64,000 bases of DNA from Bailinhaonella thermotolerans (GCF_003594875.1 NZ_QZEY01000001.1:868001-932000), one strand, 5' to 3'; positions 1 through 8,523 are shown, counted from the first letter of the stretch. Notes: generated from the sequence alone by a model not told the origin. Translations and numbers: made by a program.

Positions 1-39
1 ATGGGCGACCCGGACGGCCCCACCGCCCCGCTGCGTTAA
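1..39 (+). CDS. prcB: C-terminal end of proteasome beta subunit (partial)
   Basis: Only the last 12 codons and a TAA stop are inside the window, read in frame 1 and ending in ...TAPLR. The assignment rests on context: in actinobacteria prcB lies directly upstream of prcA, and here the stop is only 12 nt before the prcA start, with the prcA ribosome-binding site (AAGGAGGT) overlapping the stop region. The beta subunit carries the catalytic N-terminal threonine of the 20S proteasome, but none of that part is visible. The tail is not diagnostic by itself. Confidence 0.6.
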   Translation: MGDPDGPTAPLR

Positions 40-51
40 GGAGGTCCGGCC

Positions 52-918
52 ATGACCATGCCGTTCTACGTCCCGACCGAACAGTCGATGCGGGACAAGG
101 CCGACTACGCGCGCAAGGGCATCGCGCGGGGCCGCTCCGTCGTCGTGCTCCAGTACGCCGACGGCATCCTGTTCGTCGCGCCCAACCCGTCGCGGGCGCT
201 CCACAAGATCAGCGAGATCTACGACCGCATCGGCTTCGCGGCCGCCGGCTCCTACCGCGAGTTCGAGGCGCTGCGCGGCGCGGGCGTGCGCTACGCCGAC
301 ATCAACGGCTACACCTTCGACCGCCGCGACGTCACCGGCCGCGGCCTGGCGAACTTCTACGCCCAGATGCTCGGCGCGATCTTCACCGAGTCCAGCAAGC
401 CCTACGAGGTGGAGATCGTCGTGGCCGAGGTGGGCGAGTCCGCCTCCGGCGACCAGATCTACCGCCTGACGTTCGACGGCTCGGTGGTGGACGAGCACGG
501 CTTCGTCGCCATGGGCGGCCAGGCCGACGCCGTCGCGGGCCGGCTGCGCGAGCGCTACCGCGAGAGCATGACCATGCCCGAGGCCCTGGCCGCCGCGGTG
601 GCCGCCCTCACCGAGCCCAACGGCGAGGAGATCCCCTCCACCCAGCTCGAAGTGGCCATGCTCGACCGCAAGCGCGAGCACCGCAAGTTCCGCCGCCTCA
701 CCGGGGCCCGCCTGGAGCGCGCCCTGGAGGAGTCCCGCGCGGCCGCCCCGTCCCAGCAGCCGGCCGAGCCCGCCGAGCCGGGCGGGACCGGCACCGCCGA
801 GCCCGCCGCGCCGTCGGGCGAGGCGGCCCCGAAGCCGCCCGCCCAGCCCCGTGAGGAGCACCCGCCCACGGGCCCCGAGGGCGAGGGCGACACCGGCTCC
901 GGCGGCCCCGTCCTCTGA
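52..918 (+). CDS. prcA: 20S proteasome alpha subunit
   Basis: Alpha subunit of the actinobacterial 20S proteasome, which forms the outer heptameric rings and the gate that the ATPase Arc/Mpa docks on. Residues 1-230 match the family closely: the N-terminal gate segment ([20 protein letters not shown]), [48 protein letters not shown] and [13 protein letters not shown]. The protein has 288 residues; the usual length is about 250. The excess is a Pro/Ala/Gly/Glu-rich tail from about residue 235. AAGGAGGT at 39-46 decides the ATG at 52; a second ATG two codons later is possible. It is co-transcribed with prcB and followed by a hairpin at 942-969. The expected ligase gene pafA does not follow it. 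Confidence 0.97.
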   Translation: MTMPFYVPTEQSMRDKADYARKGIARGRSVVVLQYADGILFVAPNPSRALHKISEIYDRIGFAAAGSYREFEALRGAGVRYADINGYTFDRRDVTGRGLANFYAQMLGAIFTESSKPYEVEIVVAEVGESASGDQIYRLTFDGSVVDEHGFVAMGGQADAVAGRLRERYRESMTMPEALAAAVAALTEPNGEEIPSTQLEVAMLDRKREHRKFRRLTGARLERALEESRAAAPSQQPAEPAEPGGTGTAEPAAPSGEAAPKPPAQPREEHPPTGPEGEGDTGSGGPVL

Positions 919-941
919 CCCGCCGGCCCAGCCCGGTCGAG

Positions 942-969
942 GAGGCCCCCGCGTCCGCGCGGGGGCCTC
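942..969 (+). terminator. Hairpin terminator after prcA
   Basis: A perfect 12-bp stem (GAGGCCCCCGCG / CGCGGGGGCCTC) with a TCCG loop starts 24 nt after the prcA stop. The U tract is weak, as is usual in high-GC actinobacteria. Confidence 0.75.
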
Positions 970-1026
970 TCCCATGCCCGCCCCGCTCCCCCGGCCCCGC
1001 GGCCGTCCCCGCCCGCGCCGCCCTGG

Positions 1027-1102
1027 GCCGTACGGCCACGGGCCCGGTGCGGCGGGCCTGCCGTACGGCCGAGGGCCCGGTGCGGCGGGCCTGCCGTACG
1101 GC
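1027..1102. repeat. Direct repeat with GCCGTACGGC palindromes
   Basis: A unit of about 33 nt (core GGGCCCGGTGCGGCGGGCCT) occurs twice. Copies of the palindrome GCCGTACGGC stand at 1027-1036, 1060-1069 and 1093-1102, so three palindromes are phased exactly 33 nt apart between prcA and the methyltransferase gene. No gene is supported here. Confidence 0.8.
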
Positions 1103-1164
1103 GCGGGTTGCGCCGAGGGCGGAACGGGGTGGCGCGGGAGGAGCGGCGGGGGTGCGATGGCCCC

Positions 1165-1827
1165 ATGAGGAGCGCACCGTACGACGAGATCGCCGACTGG
1201 TACGAGACGGAGTTCCTGGCCCGGGCGCGGGGCGCCGACGTGGGCGGGGTAAGGCGGGCCCTGCGCGCGCTGCTCGGGGAGGGCCGCGGGACCTGCCTGG
1301 ACATCGGATGCGGGACCGGGGCCCACGCCGCCGAGCTGCGCGATCTGGGGTGGACGCCGGTCGGGGTGGACGTGTCCGCGCGGATGCTGGAGTACGCCGC
1401 CGGGCGGCTGCCGGTGGCGCGGGCCGACGCGACGCGACTGCCGTTCCGGGACGCCTCCTTCCCCGCCGTGGTCACGGTGATGGCGCACACCGACATGCCC
1501 GGCTACCCGGCGGTGCTGCGGGAGGCGGCGCGGGTGCTGCGGCCGGGGGCGGCGTTCGTCCACGTGGGCGTGCACCCGTGCTTCTGCGGCGGGTTCGCCG
1601 ACCGGTCCGACCCGGGGGCCGTGGTGATCCGGCCGGGCTACCTCACCGGGCACTGGACCACGGACTCCTGGACCGACCAGGGGGTGCGGGCCAGGGTGGG
1701 GGCGGCGCATCTGCCCCTGCCCGCGCTCCTGCACGCCTTCCTGGACGCGGGGCTGGTCCCCGAGCGGTTCGAGGAGGGCGGCGAGCCGGTCCCCTTCGTC
1801 CTGGCGATCCGCGCGCGCCGGGCCTGA
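1165..1827 (+). CDS. Class I SAM-dependent methyltransferase
   Basis: Small (220 residues) Rossmann-fold methyltransferase of the Methyltransf_11/25 type. The SAM-binding glycine motif is LDIGCGTGAHAAEL, about 45 residues in. It is followed by the acidic loop at the end of strand 2 (VGVDVS), ADATRLPFRDASFPAVV (motif II) and REAARVLRPGAAFVHVG (post-motif region). The ATG at 1165 was chosen because homology begins immediately with YDEIADWYE; GGAGGAG lies about 22 nt upstream, rather far. The substrate cannot be told. It stands alone between repeat-rich gaps, downstream of the prcA terminator. Confidence 0.85.
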   Translation: MRSAPYDEIADWYETEFLARARGADVGGVRRALRALLGEGRGTCLDIGCGTGAHAAELRDLGWTPVGVDVSARMLEYAAGRLPVARADATRLPFRDASFPAVVTVMAHTDMPGYPAVLREAARVLRPGAAFVHVGVHPCFCGGFADRSDPGAVVIRPGYLTGHWTTDSWTDQGVRARVGAAHLPLPALLHAFLDAGLVPERFEEGGEPVPFVLAIRARRA

Positions 1828-1828
1828 C

Positions 1829-1881
1829 GTACGCCGGGAGCGGAAACCGGGCCCGCCGGTACGCCGCGAGCGGAAACCGGC
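1829..1881. repeat. 22-nt direct repeat, two copies
   Basis: Copies at 1829-1850 and 1860-1881 differ by one base (core GAGCGGAAACCGG, preceded by GTACGCCG). They fill the gap between the methyltransferase and hydrolase genes. Confidence 0.8.
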
Positions 1882-1915
1882 CAGGGCGGTCCCGGCGCGG
1901 CGAAAGGATGGGGGC

Positions 1916-2563
1916 ATGGAGACGCGCGGGGCGGTGCTGTGGTTTCACGGGGGCGGCTGGAAGGTCCGCGCCCCCGAGGACGGGGCGGCGCTGGCCGCGC
2001 ACGGGCTGACGGTGATCGAGGGCGCCTACCGGTTCGTCCACGAGGCGCGCTGGCCGGCCCAGCTCGAGGACGCCCGGGAGTGCTGGCGCGCCGCGCGGGA
2101 GAAGGCCGGGGATCTGCCGCTGTTCGTGGCGGGCGACTCCGCCGGGGCTCAGGTGGCGCTCCAGCTCGGGCTGCGCGGCCTGGACGACCCCGGGCAGGTC
2201 GCCGGGATCATGGCGTTCTGGCCGCCGACCGACCCGCTCGCGCCCGACTTCCTGGACCTGCGGGCGCACGACAACCCCTGGGAGGACCTGATCGGGCACA
2301 CGCCGTACGCCGGGGACGAGGCGACCTTCGACGCGGCGCCGGTCAACCACGTGGGCAACGGTGTGCCCGTCCTCCTCGTCCACGGCACGGCGGACGCCTC
2401 GATCCCGGTCACCCAGACCACGGACCTGGTCTCGGCGCTGCTGGCCGCGGGGCATCCGGTCCACGCCCTGATCACCCACGGCGGCCACGCCCTGCCCCTC
2501 ACCCGCCCCGACATCGGCGCAGCCGTCGACGCCTTCCTGGAGGCCACGCTCACCTCCTCCTGA
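1916..2563 (+). CDS. Alpha/beta hydrolase (hormone-sensitive-lipase-like esterase)
   Basis: A 215-residue alpha/beta hydrolase. It has the oxyanion-hole motif HGGGW near residue 11, the nucleophile elbow GDSAG near residue 73, the acid in HGTAD near residue 158 and the catalytic histidine in HGGHALP near residue 188, giving a complete Ser-Asp-His triad. HGGG together with GDSAG is typical of bacterial family IV (HSL) esterases and acetyl-hydrolases, and the short length suggests a minimal cap. GAAAGG lies 9-10 nt before the ATG. The natural substrate is unknown; a carboxyl or acetyl ester is the likely class. Confidence 0.88.
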   Translation: METRGAVLWFHGGGWKVRAPEDGAALAAHGLTVIEGAYRFVHEARWPAQLEDARECWRAAREKAGDLPLFVAGDSAGAQVALQLGLRGLDDPGQVAGIMAFWPPTDPLAPDFLDLRAHDNPWEDLIGHTPYAGDEATFDAAPVNHVGNGVPVLLVHGTADASIPVTQTTDLVSALLAAGHPVHALITHGGHALPLTRPDIGAAVDAFLEATLTSS

Positions 2564-2656
2564 CCCCGGTTCGCGGGCGCGGGACCTCTCCAGCACGCAT
2601 ACGATTTTCTGGGCGATTTCGCCGGAAATATCCGCTTGCGATGTGAACAGGAAGAG

Positions 2657-3133
2657 ATGTCTGCCGCACCCGCCTCCGCAGTGCCCTCCCCCGCCGCCCC
2701 CGCCGCCCCCGGCACCCCCGGCACCCCGGCGCTCTCCCGGTGGCGCCGCCTGGCCGCCGCGGGGCTGTACGCGGCCCTGCTGTCCGCGCTCGCCCTGGCC
2801 AACTGGCTGGCGTGGCTGGGCTGGGACCGGGAGCGCGACATCCAGCCCGACGGCAGCGCCACCGGCCCCTACGAGCCCTGGCAGGTGATCGGCCTCGGGC
2901 TCGTCCTGGCCGCCCTGTCCGCCCGCGCCGGCCGCCGCGGCCGCCCGGTCATCGGCACCCTGGCCCTGGCCGGCACCACCTGGCTCGCCTGGTGCGTCAA
3001 CGCCTTCCTCTCCGACGACAGCGGCCTGTGGGGCGTGGGCGCCCTCATGCTCCTCCCCGTCGTCTTCGCCGGCGTCGCCCTGGTCACCGCCCTGGCCGCC
3101 ACCACCCGCCCCGCCCCTGACCCCAGCCCCTGA
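2657..3133 (+). CDS. Small integral membrane protein, function unknown
   Basis: A 158-residue protein with a Pro/Ala-rich N-terminus (about 30 residues) and four predicted hydrophobic helices: LAAAGLYAALLSALALANWL, VIGLGLVLAALSA, GTLALAGTTWLAWCVNAF and LMLLPVVFAGVALVTALAA. No enzyme motif is visible. The ATG at 2657 follows GGAAGAG closely; the TTG at 2636 in the same frame is less likely. A short AT-richer stretch just upstream (about 2600-2640) may hold the promoter. Not recognised as a named family. Confidence 0.65.
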   Translation: MSAAPASAVPSPAAPAAPGTPGTPALSRWRRLAAAGLYAALLSALALANWLAWLGWDRERDIQPDGSATGPYEPWQVIGLGLVLAALSARAGRRGRPVIGTLALAGTTWLAWCVNAFLSDDSGLWGVGALMLLPVVFAGVALVTALAATTRPAPDPSP

Positions 3134-3165
3134 CCTCAGCCCCTGACCCCAGCCCCTGACCTCGG
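3114..3165. repeat. 13-nt tandem repeat, four copies, spanning a stop codon
   Basis: Units CCCCTGACCCCAG and CCCCTGACCTCAG alternate at 3114-3126, 3127-3139, 3140-3152 and 3153-3165; the last ends CGG. The stop codon of the membrane-protein gene (3131-3133) lies in the second unit. Every unit carries a TGA, so slippage by whole units would keep a nearby stop. Confidence 0.9.
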
Positions 3166-3280
3166 CCCCACGCCGCGCCCGGCGCCGTCCGGCCGCTCCC
3201 CGCCGCCCCGCCCGCGCGGGGCCGGCGATGGCGCGGGAGGGTGGCCGGGGGTGTGTCAGCGGACGCGTCAGGGCGGTGAC

Positions 3281-3297
3281 GGTCCCGTATCAGGACC
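3281..3297. promoter_or_regulatory. Candidate operator upstream of the DrrAB-like exporter
   Basis: The inverted repeat GGTCC-N7-GGACC sits 19 nt before the exporter ATPase start. Its position fits an operator, but the arms are only 5 bp, so chance is not excluded in such GC-rich DNA. Confidence 0.35.
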
Positions 3298-3315
3298 TTC
3301 GGCGACCGTGGACGC

Positions 3316-4254
3316 ATGAACGGAACGGCGATCGCGGCCACGGGGCTGCGCAAGGCGTACAAGGACAAGGTCGTGCTCGACGGCATCGACCTGCGCGTCC
3401 GGGCGGGCACGATCTTCGCGCTGCTCGGGCCCAACGGCGCCGGCAAGACCACGACGGTCAACGTGCTGACCACGCTGATGACGCCCGACGCGGGCACGGC
3501 GGTCGTCGCCGGGCACGACCTGCTCACCGAGACCAGGGCCGTGCGCGCGGCGATCGGCGTCACCGGGCAGTTCGCCTCGGTGGACGGCCTGCTCACCGGC
3601 GAGGAGAACCTGCTGATGATGGCGGACCTCCTGCGCCTGCCCAAGGCCGAGGGCCGGGGGATCGCCGCCTGGCTGCTCGACCGGTTCGAGCTGGCCGAGG
3701 CGGCCGGCAAGCCCGCCGCCTCCTACTCCGGCGGCATGCGGCGCAAGCTCGACCTGGCCATGACGCTGGTCGGCCGGCCGCGGATCGTCTTCCTGGACGA
3801 GCCCACGACGGGCCTGGACCCCCGCAGCCGCCGCACCATGTGGGAGATCATCCGGGAACTGGTCGCCGACGGCACCACCATCTTCCTCACCACCCAGTAC
3901 CTGGAGGAGGCCGACCAGCTCGCCGACCGCATCGCCGTACTCGACCACGGCCGCCTGGTCGCCGAGGGCACCGCCGGCGAGCTCAAGCGCGAGATCCCCG
4001 GCAGCCACATCCGGCTCCGGTTCCCCGGCCGGGACGGCCTCGACGCCGCGGCGCGGATCCTGCCCGGCTCCACGCGGGACGAGGACGAGCTGACCCTGCG
4101 CGTGCCCGGCGACGGCGGGGTCCACGCCCTGCGCGCGCTGCTCGACCGGCTCGACGCGCACGCCATCGAGGTCGGCGAGCTGTCGGTCCACACCCCCGAC
4201 CTGGACGACGTCTTCCTCGCCCTCACCGGAAACAAGGAGGTCAGCGCGCGATGA
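3316..4254 (+). CDS. DrrA-like ABC exporter ATP-binding protein
   Basis: A 312-residue nucleotide-binding subunit of a drug-resistance-type (DrrA/CcmA) ABC exporter. Walker A is GPNGAGKTT near residue 40, the Q-loop lies in GVTGQFASVD, the signature has the DrrA-type form YSGGMRRKLD, Walker B is IVFLDEPTTGLD and the switch is TTQYLEEA (Q replaces the usual H, as is common in DrrA). A DrrA-type C-terminal regulatory region (about 230-312) follows. Its stop overlaps the permease start by 4 bp (ATGA), so the two are translationally coupled. The substrate is probably a hydrophobic drug or metabolite; the gene alone does not show which. Confidence 0.93.
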   Translation: MNGTAIAATGLRKAYKDKVVLDGIDLRVRAGTIFALLGPNGAGKTTTVNVLTTLMTPDAGTAVVAGHDLLTETRAVRAAIGVTGQFASVDGLLTGEENLLMMADLLRLPKAEGRGIAAWLLDRFELAEAAGKPAASYSGGMRRKLDLAMTLVGRPRIVFLDEPTTGLDPRSRRTMWEIIRELVADGTTIFLTTQYLEEADQLADRIAVLDHGRLVAEGTAGELKREIPGSHIRLRFPGRDGLDAAARILPGSTRDEDELTLRVPGDGGVHALRALLDRLDAHAIEVGELSVHTPDLDDVFLALTGNKEVSAR

Positions 4255-5012
4255 GCGCCATCTCTGCTTCTCTGTCGAACTCCGCGACCATGTTGCGGCG
4301 CAATTTCCGGCACACCCTGCGCAACCCGCTCACGCTGTTCAACGCGGTCGTCATGCCGGCCTTCGTGATGTTCCTCATGGTGTACGTGCTCGGCGGCGGC
4401 TTCAGCGTCGGCCAGGACTACGTCGACTACGCGACGCCCGGCATGATCATCATGGCGGTCGGCTACGGGATCGGCCCCACCGCCACCGGCGTGAACGCCG
4501 ACATGACCACGGGCTTCATCAACCGCCTGCGGATCATGGACGTGTCCCGGGGCGCCGTGCTGAGCGCGCACGTGATCGCGACCACGCTGCGGACCCTGGT
4601 GGCCCTGGTGTTCGTCGTCGGGCTCGCGTTCCTGATGGGCTTCAGCCCCTCGGCGGGCCCGGCGGAGTGGCTCGGCGCGCTCGGCATCGTCGTGCTGGCG
4701 ACGCTGGCGATCAGCTGGCTGACCATCGGGGCCGGCCTGGCGGCCAAGTCGCCCGAGGGCGCGGGCATGCTCGGCGTCCCCCTGATGCTCCTGCCCTTCC
4801 TGAGCAGCGCGTTCGTGCCGGCCGACAAGATGGGGCCGGTCGTGCGGGAGTTCGCGGAGTACCAGCCCTTCACCCCGATCATCGAGACCCTGCGCGCGTT
4901 CCTGACCGGCGCCCCGGCGGCGGGCACGGCCCTCACCGCGGTCGCCTGGTGCGCCGGGCTCACCCTGGTCGGCTACCTGTGGTCGCGCAGGTCGTTCAGC
5001 AGGCGAGCGTGA
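4251..5012 (+). CDS. DrrB-like ABC-2 type permease
   Basis: A 253-residue ABC-2 permease partner of the preceding ATPase. About six hydrophobic segments are visible, including LFNAVVMPAFVMFLMVYVLG, TLVALVFVVGLAFLMGF, LGIVVLATLAISWLTIGAGL and the C-terminal TAVAWCAGLTLVGYLW. The DrrB family motif around SSAFVPADKMGPVVREFAEYQPFTP is present. The ATG at 4251 overlaps the stop of the ATPase gene. The 3' end overlaps the convergent SARP gene by 17 bp (4996-5012), so the two transcripts are antisense at their ends. Confidence 0.92.
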   Translation: MSAISASLSNSATMLRRNFRHTLRNPLTLFNAVVMPAFVMFLMVYVLGGGFSVGQDYVDYATPGMIIMAVGYGIGPTATGVNADMTTGFINRLRIMDVSRGAVLSAHVIATTLRTLVALVFVVGLAFLMGFSPSAGPAEWLGALGIVVLATLAISWLTIGAGLAAKSPEGAGMLGVPLMLLPFLSSAFVPADKMGPVVREFAEYQPFTPIIETLRAFLTGAPAAGTALTAVAWCAGLTLVGYLWSRRSFSRRA

Positions 5013-8000
5013 TCTCGGCCAGCTCCCGCCAGTCCCGCTCCCGTCCCTCCCTGGCCGCCTCGGCGAACGCGGATTCGCCGAGGCGGCTCCGCGTCTCGGC
5101 GGCGATCCGGGCGGCGTCCGGCAGCGACAGGTCCGGCGTCCCGCGCACGGCGTCGCCCGCCGCGAGCAGCCGTACGGCCTGCTCGGCCTGCCCCTGACGC
5201 AGCGCCAGATCCGCGAGCCCGACCAGCACCACGGCGATCGACGGCGGATGCGGGTAGCCCGTGACCGCCCGGTACGCCTCGGACCGGTACGCGCGGGCCT
5301 CCTCCAGATCCTCGGCCAGGTAGCCGTACAGGTCCATGATCGGAGCGCGGATGGAGTCGGCCCGCATCTGGTCGCTCAGCACCGTCCGCGCCCGGGCGAG
5401 GTGCTCGCGCGCCCGCTCCGGCTCGCCGCGCCAGCAGGCGAGCCGCGCCTCGGCGAGCGCCAGCTCGGCCAGCGCGTCCGGCCAGACGATCCCGCCCGCG
5501 CACCGCCGCGCCTCGGCCAGGGCGCTCTCGGCGGCCCGCTCGTCGCCCAGCAGCCAGTGCAACTGGGCCTGCCGCGCCCGCGTGCCGACCACGTCCTCGG
5601 TGGCGCCCACCTCGGTCAGCGCCACGGCGGACTCGTCGAGGTACTCGCAGGCGCGCGCGAACTCCCCGCGCATGGCGAGCCGGTCGGCCAGGAGGGCCAG
5701 CGCCATCGAGACGCCCATCCGCTCACCCAGCGCCCGGAACTCGGCCAGGGCGGTCTCGGCGTCGGTGTCCACGTCGGTCTCGTCGCCCCGGAGGCTGAGC
5801 CGCAGCCGGGCGCGGGCGAGCCGGGACTGGGCGCGCACCCACGGGTCCTCGTGGGCGATGAGCGGCTCGAACGAGGACAGGAAGTCCGGCGAATCCCCCA
5901 GCGTCGCGGCCAGCAGCCCGGCGAACCCGAGCAGCGGATGGCGCGACCCGCTGCGCCCCGCGAGGCGGTGGGCCTCCTGGATCCACTCCTGCGCCTGGTA
6001 CTGGTCGCCGCCGACCCCGGCCGTCACGAACATCGTCACGATGAGGTACGCCAGCGCCCGCACCTCGTCGGGCACCTCGCCGGGCAGCGAGGCCGCGGCG
6101 ACGCTCAGCTCCATGCCCTCGGCCCGGTGCCGGCCCAGGTACCAGGAGTAGCCCGCCGCCCCGACCAGCCGCATCGCCTCCTCGGCCCAGCCCTCGGAGA
6201 TCGCCCCGCGCAGGGCCGCGCTGAAGTTGTCGTGCTCGGCCTCCAGCACGGCCAGCCACTCCAGTTGCTCGGCCCGGCGCAGGTGCGGGTCGGCCGTCTC
6301 GGCCAGCTCGATGCAGTAGGCCAGGTGGGCCCGGCGCGCCGCCTCGGTCTCCCCGGCCTCGGCGAGCCGCTGCGCGGCGTACTCCCGGATGGTGCCGAGC
6401 ATCCGGAAGCGCGGCGGGTCCTCCCCGTCGGAGAGCACCAGCGACTTCTCGATCAGCGCCGTCAGCACGTCGAAGACCAGCTCCCCGGCGACCGCCGGGT
6501 CCCCGGAGTAGGGGTCGTCCGCGCACACGCGCTCGGCCGCCTCCAGGCTCGCCCCGCCGGCGAACACCGACAGCCGCCGCAGCACGGCGCGCTCGGGCTC
6601 GCTCAGCAGGTCCCAGCTCCAGTCCACCACCGCGCGCAGCGTCTTGTGCCGGGGCAGCACGGTGCGGCTGCCGCTGGTCAGCAGGCGGAACCGGTCGTCG
6701 AGCCGCCGCGCGAGCTGGTCCACGGACATGGCGCGCAGCCGCGCCGCGGCCAGCTCGATCGCCAGCGGGATCCCGTCCAGCGCCCGGCAGATGCGCGCCA
6801 TGGCGGCGATCGTGTGCGGGTCGGTGCCGATGTCCTTGCGCACCAGCTCCGCGCGGTCCCGCAGCAGGCGTACGGCGGGCGAGGCGGCGGTCTCGGCGGG
6901 GCCGGCCCCCGGCGCGGGCAGCGCGAGCGGCTCGACCTGCCACAGCACCTCGCCGGTGATACCGAGCGGTTCCCGGCTGGTGGCCAGGACGCGCAGCCTG
7001 CGGCACTCGCCCAGCAGCCGGTCGGCGAAGGCGGCGACCTCCTCGATCAGGTGCTCGCAGTTGTCCAGGATCAGCAGGAGCGCGCGCTCCCTGACCGCGG
7101 CGATGAGCCGGTCCATCGGGTCGCCCGCGCGCGCCCCGCCCAGCACGCCCTGGTCGCGCAGGCCGAGCGCGCTGAGGGCGGCCTGCGCCAGCTCCGCGCC
7201 CGACCGGACCGAGGCCAGCTCGACCAGCCACGCCCCGTCCGGCAGCTCGGCGAGCATCCTGCGGGCGGTCTCGGCGGCCAGCCGCGTCTTGCCGGCCCCG
7301 CCGGGCCCGGTCAGGGTGACCAGCCGGTGCCGGACGGCCAGGGCGGCGACGGCGGCGACGTCCTCGTCCTCGCCGACGAAGCTCGTCAGCTCGGCGCGCA
7401 GGTTCGTCCTGCGGTTCTCCGCCCGCTCGCCCAGCTCGCCGCGCAGCAGCGCGGTGTGGAGCGCGGTGAGCTCGGCGGAGGGGTCGGCGCCGAGCTCCTC
7501 GGCGAGCCGCTCGCGGGTGCGCTGGTAGACGGTCAGCGCCTCGTTGCCGCGCCCGGCCTCGGCGAGCGCGCGCATCAGGGCCGCCACGAACCCCTCCCGC
7601 AGGGGGTAGGCGGCGACCAGCCCGGTCAGCTCGGACAGCAGCTCCGAGCCGCGGCCGAGCCGGATGTCGGCGTCGACCCGGTCGCCGAGCGCGGCGACGT
7701 GCAGCTCGTTCAGCCGCTCGGCGGCGGTGTCGAAGGCCTCGCTGTCCTGGAGCGCGATGTCGGCCAGGGCCGGGCCCCGCCACAGCTCCAGGGCCGAGCG
7801 CAGCAGGTCGGCGCGCTCGGCGGGCTCGGCGGCGCGCGCCTGGCCGACGAGCTTCTCGAAGCGGTGGACGTCCACGGCGTCGGAGGGGACGGCCAGCCGG
7901 TATCCGCCGGACTCGGCCTCGATCACCCCGTCGGGCAGCACCCGGCGCAGCCGGGACACCAGCGCCTGCAGGGCGTTCACCTCGTCCGCGGGCGGCCGGT

Positions 8001-8157
8001 CCCCCCAGATCCAGTCCACGAGCCTGCTCCGGCCGACGATCCGGCCGGGTTCGAGGGCGAGTGCGGCCAGCAGGGCGCGCAACCGAGCCCCGGGGACCTC
8101 CACCGGGGCGTCATCGCCGTTCCGGACCTCGAACGGCCCGAGCAATCCGACTCGCAC
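4996..8157 (-). CDS. SARP-family regulator with NTPase and TPR-like region
   Basis: Large AfsR/SARP-type transcriptional activator of about 1053 residues. In order: an OmpR-like winged-helix DNA-binding domain (about 1-90, MRVGLLGPFEV... LQALVSRLRRVLPDG), the bacterial transcriptional activation domain (about 95-240, VYQRTRERLAEELGADPS), an NTPase domain with Walker A GPGGAGKT and Walker B LLLILDNCEHL plus ATSREPL, then a helical TPR-like C-terminal half. The GTG at 8157 gives the canonical SARP N-terminus; no Shine-Dalgarno sequence is seen and CAGAAT lies just upstream, so the transcript may be leaderless. A TTG at 8196 is an alternative start. It is convergent with the DrrAB-like exporter, a possible target, and divergent from the phosphate cassette. 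Confidence 0.93.
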   Translation of the reverse strand: MRVGLLGPFEVRNGDDAPVEVPGARLRALLAALALEPGRIVGRSRLVDWIWGDRPPADEVNALQALVSRLRRVLPDGVIEAESGGYRLAVPSDAVDVHRFEKLVGQARAAEPAERADLLRSALELWRGPALADIALQDSEAFDTAAERLNELHVAALGDRVDADIRLGRGSELLSELTGLVAAYPLREGFVAALMRALAEAGRGNEALTVYQRTRERLAEELGADPSAELTALHTALLRGELGERAENRRTNLRAELTSFVGEDEDVAAVAALAVRHRLVTLTGPGGAGKTRLAAETARRMLAELPDGAWLVELASVRSGAELAQAALSALGLRDQGVLGGARAGDPMDRLIAAVRERALLLILDNCEHLIEEVAAFADRLLGECRRLRVLATSREPLGITGEVLWQVEPLALPAPGAGPAETAASPAVRLLRDRAELVRKDIGTDPHTIAAMARICRALDGIPLAIELAAARLRAMSVDQLARRLDDRFRLLTSGSRTVLPRHKTLRAVVDWSWDLLSEPERAVLRRLSVFAGGASLEAAERVCADDPYSGDPAVAGELVFDVLTALIEKSLVLSDGEDPPRFRMLGTIREYAAQRLAEAGETEAARRAHLAYCIELAETADPHLRRAEQLEWLAVLEAEHDNFSAALRGAISEGWAEEAMRLVGAAGYSWYLGRHRAEGMELSVAAASLPGEVPDEVRALAYLIVTMFVTAGVGGDQYQAQEWIQEAHRLAGRSGSRHPLLGFAGLLAATLGDSPDFLSSFEPLIAHEDPWVRAQSRLARARLRLSLRGDETDVDTDAETALAEFRALGERMGVSMALALLADRLAMRGEFARACEYLDESAVALTEVGATEDVVGTRARQAQLHWLLGDERAAESALAEARRCAGGIVWPDALAELALAEARLACWRGEPERAREHLARARTVLSDQMRADSIRAPIMDLYGYLAEDLEEARAYRSEAYRAVTGYPHPPSIAVVLVGLADLALRQGQAEQAVRLLAAGDAVRGTPDLSLPDAARIAAETRSRLGESAFAEAAREGRERDWRELAEITLAC

Positions 8158-8318
8158 ACGAGCAATTCTGCCGGAACCGTGGCGGGGATCGGCCAACCCC
8201 CGCGGGACCCACCCCCCTCGGCCGCTGCCGGGGCCACCGCGGCGGGGCCGCCCGGCCGCGGCGGTGGACCTGTGAGCGGGTCGGCCGCCACCGCACGAAA
8301 ATTCAATAGGACGTCTTT

Positions 8319-8330
8319 ATGTCAGGACAT
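8319..8330. promoter_or_regulatory. Palindromic candidate operator ATGTC-AG-GACAT
   Basis: Perfect 5-bp arms around AG, with a second partial copy (CAGGACATATG) at 8462-8472 near the TTGACA hexamer. The position between divergent genes fits an operator. The binding protein is unknown. Confidence 0.4.
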
Positions 8331-8501
8331 TTCAGCCCCGTGACGGCCCTCCGACCACGCCACACGCCCACTGTGAGCTGCGGTGATACCTGTCGCGACC
8401 GGTGAGGGACCCGGCTCCAGCGCGGCAAACGATCATCAGATACCTAGAGATGATGCGTTGACAGGACATATGGTCTTAAGGACACTTCTCGGCAATCGTC
8501 C

Positions 8502-8523
8502 GTTCACCCGGCGGAAACCACGA
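8502..8523 (+). promoter_or_regulatory. PHO-box-like PhoP site
   Basis: GTTCACCCGGC (8502-8512) matches the 11-nt unit of the actinobacterial PHO box exactly in its conserved first seven bases. The next 11-nt register (8513-8523) begins GGAAACC, a degenerate second unit; 8480 (GGACACT) is a weaker one in phase. It lies 30-50 nt before a transporter operon that ends in a PhoX phosphatase, which makes PhoR-PhoP control plausible. One strong unit alone is weak evidence. Confidence 0.45.

Noticed and set aside
5248-8343. Very long open frame (about 1030 codons) on the plus strand opposite the SARP gene
   Set aside because: High GC leaves antisense frames open. The translation is Gly/Arg/Pro/Gln-rich low-complexity sequence with no domain, while the minus strand encodes a complete SARP protein. 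Similar frames opposite metH, dop, GH13 and opp genes were rejected for the same reason.
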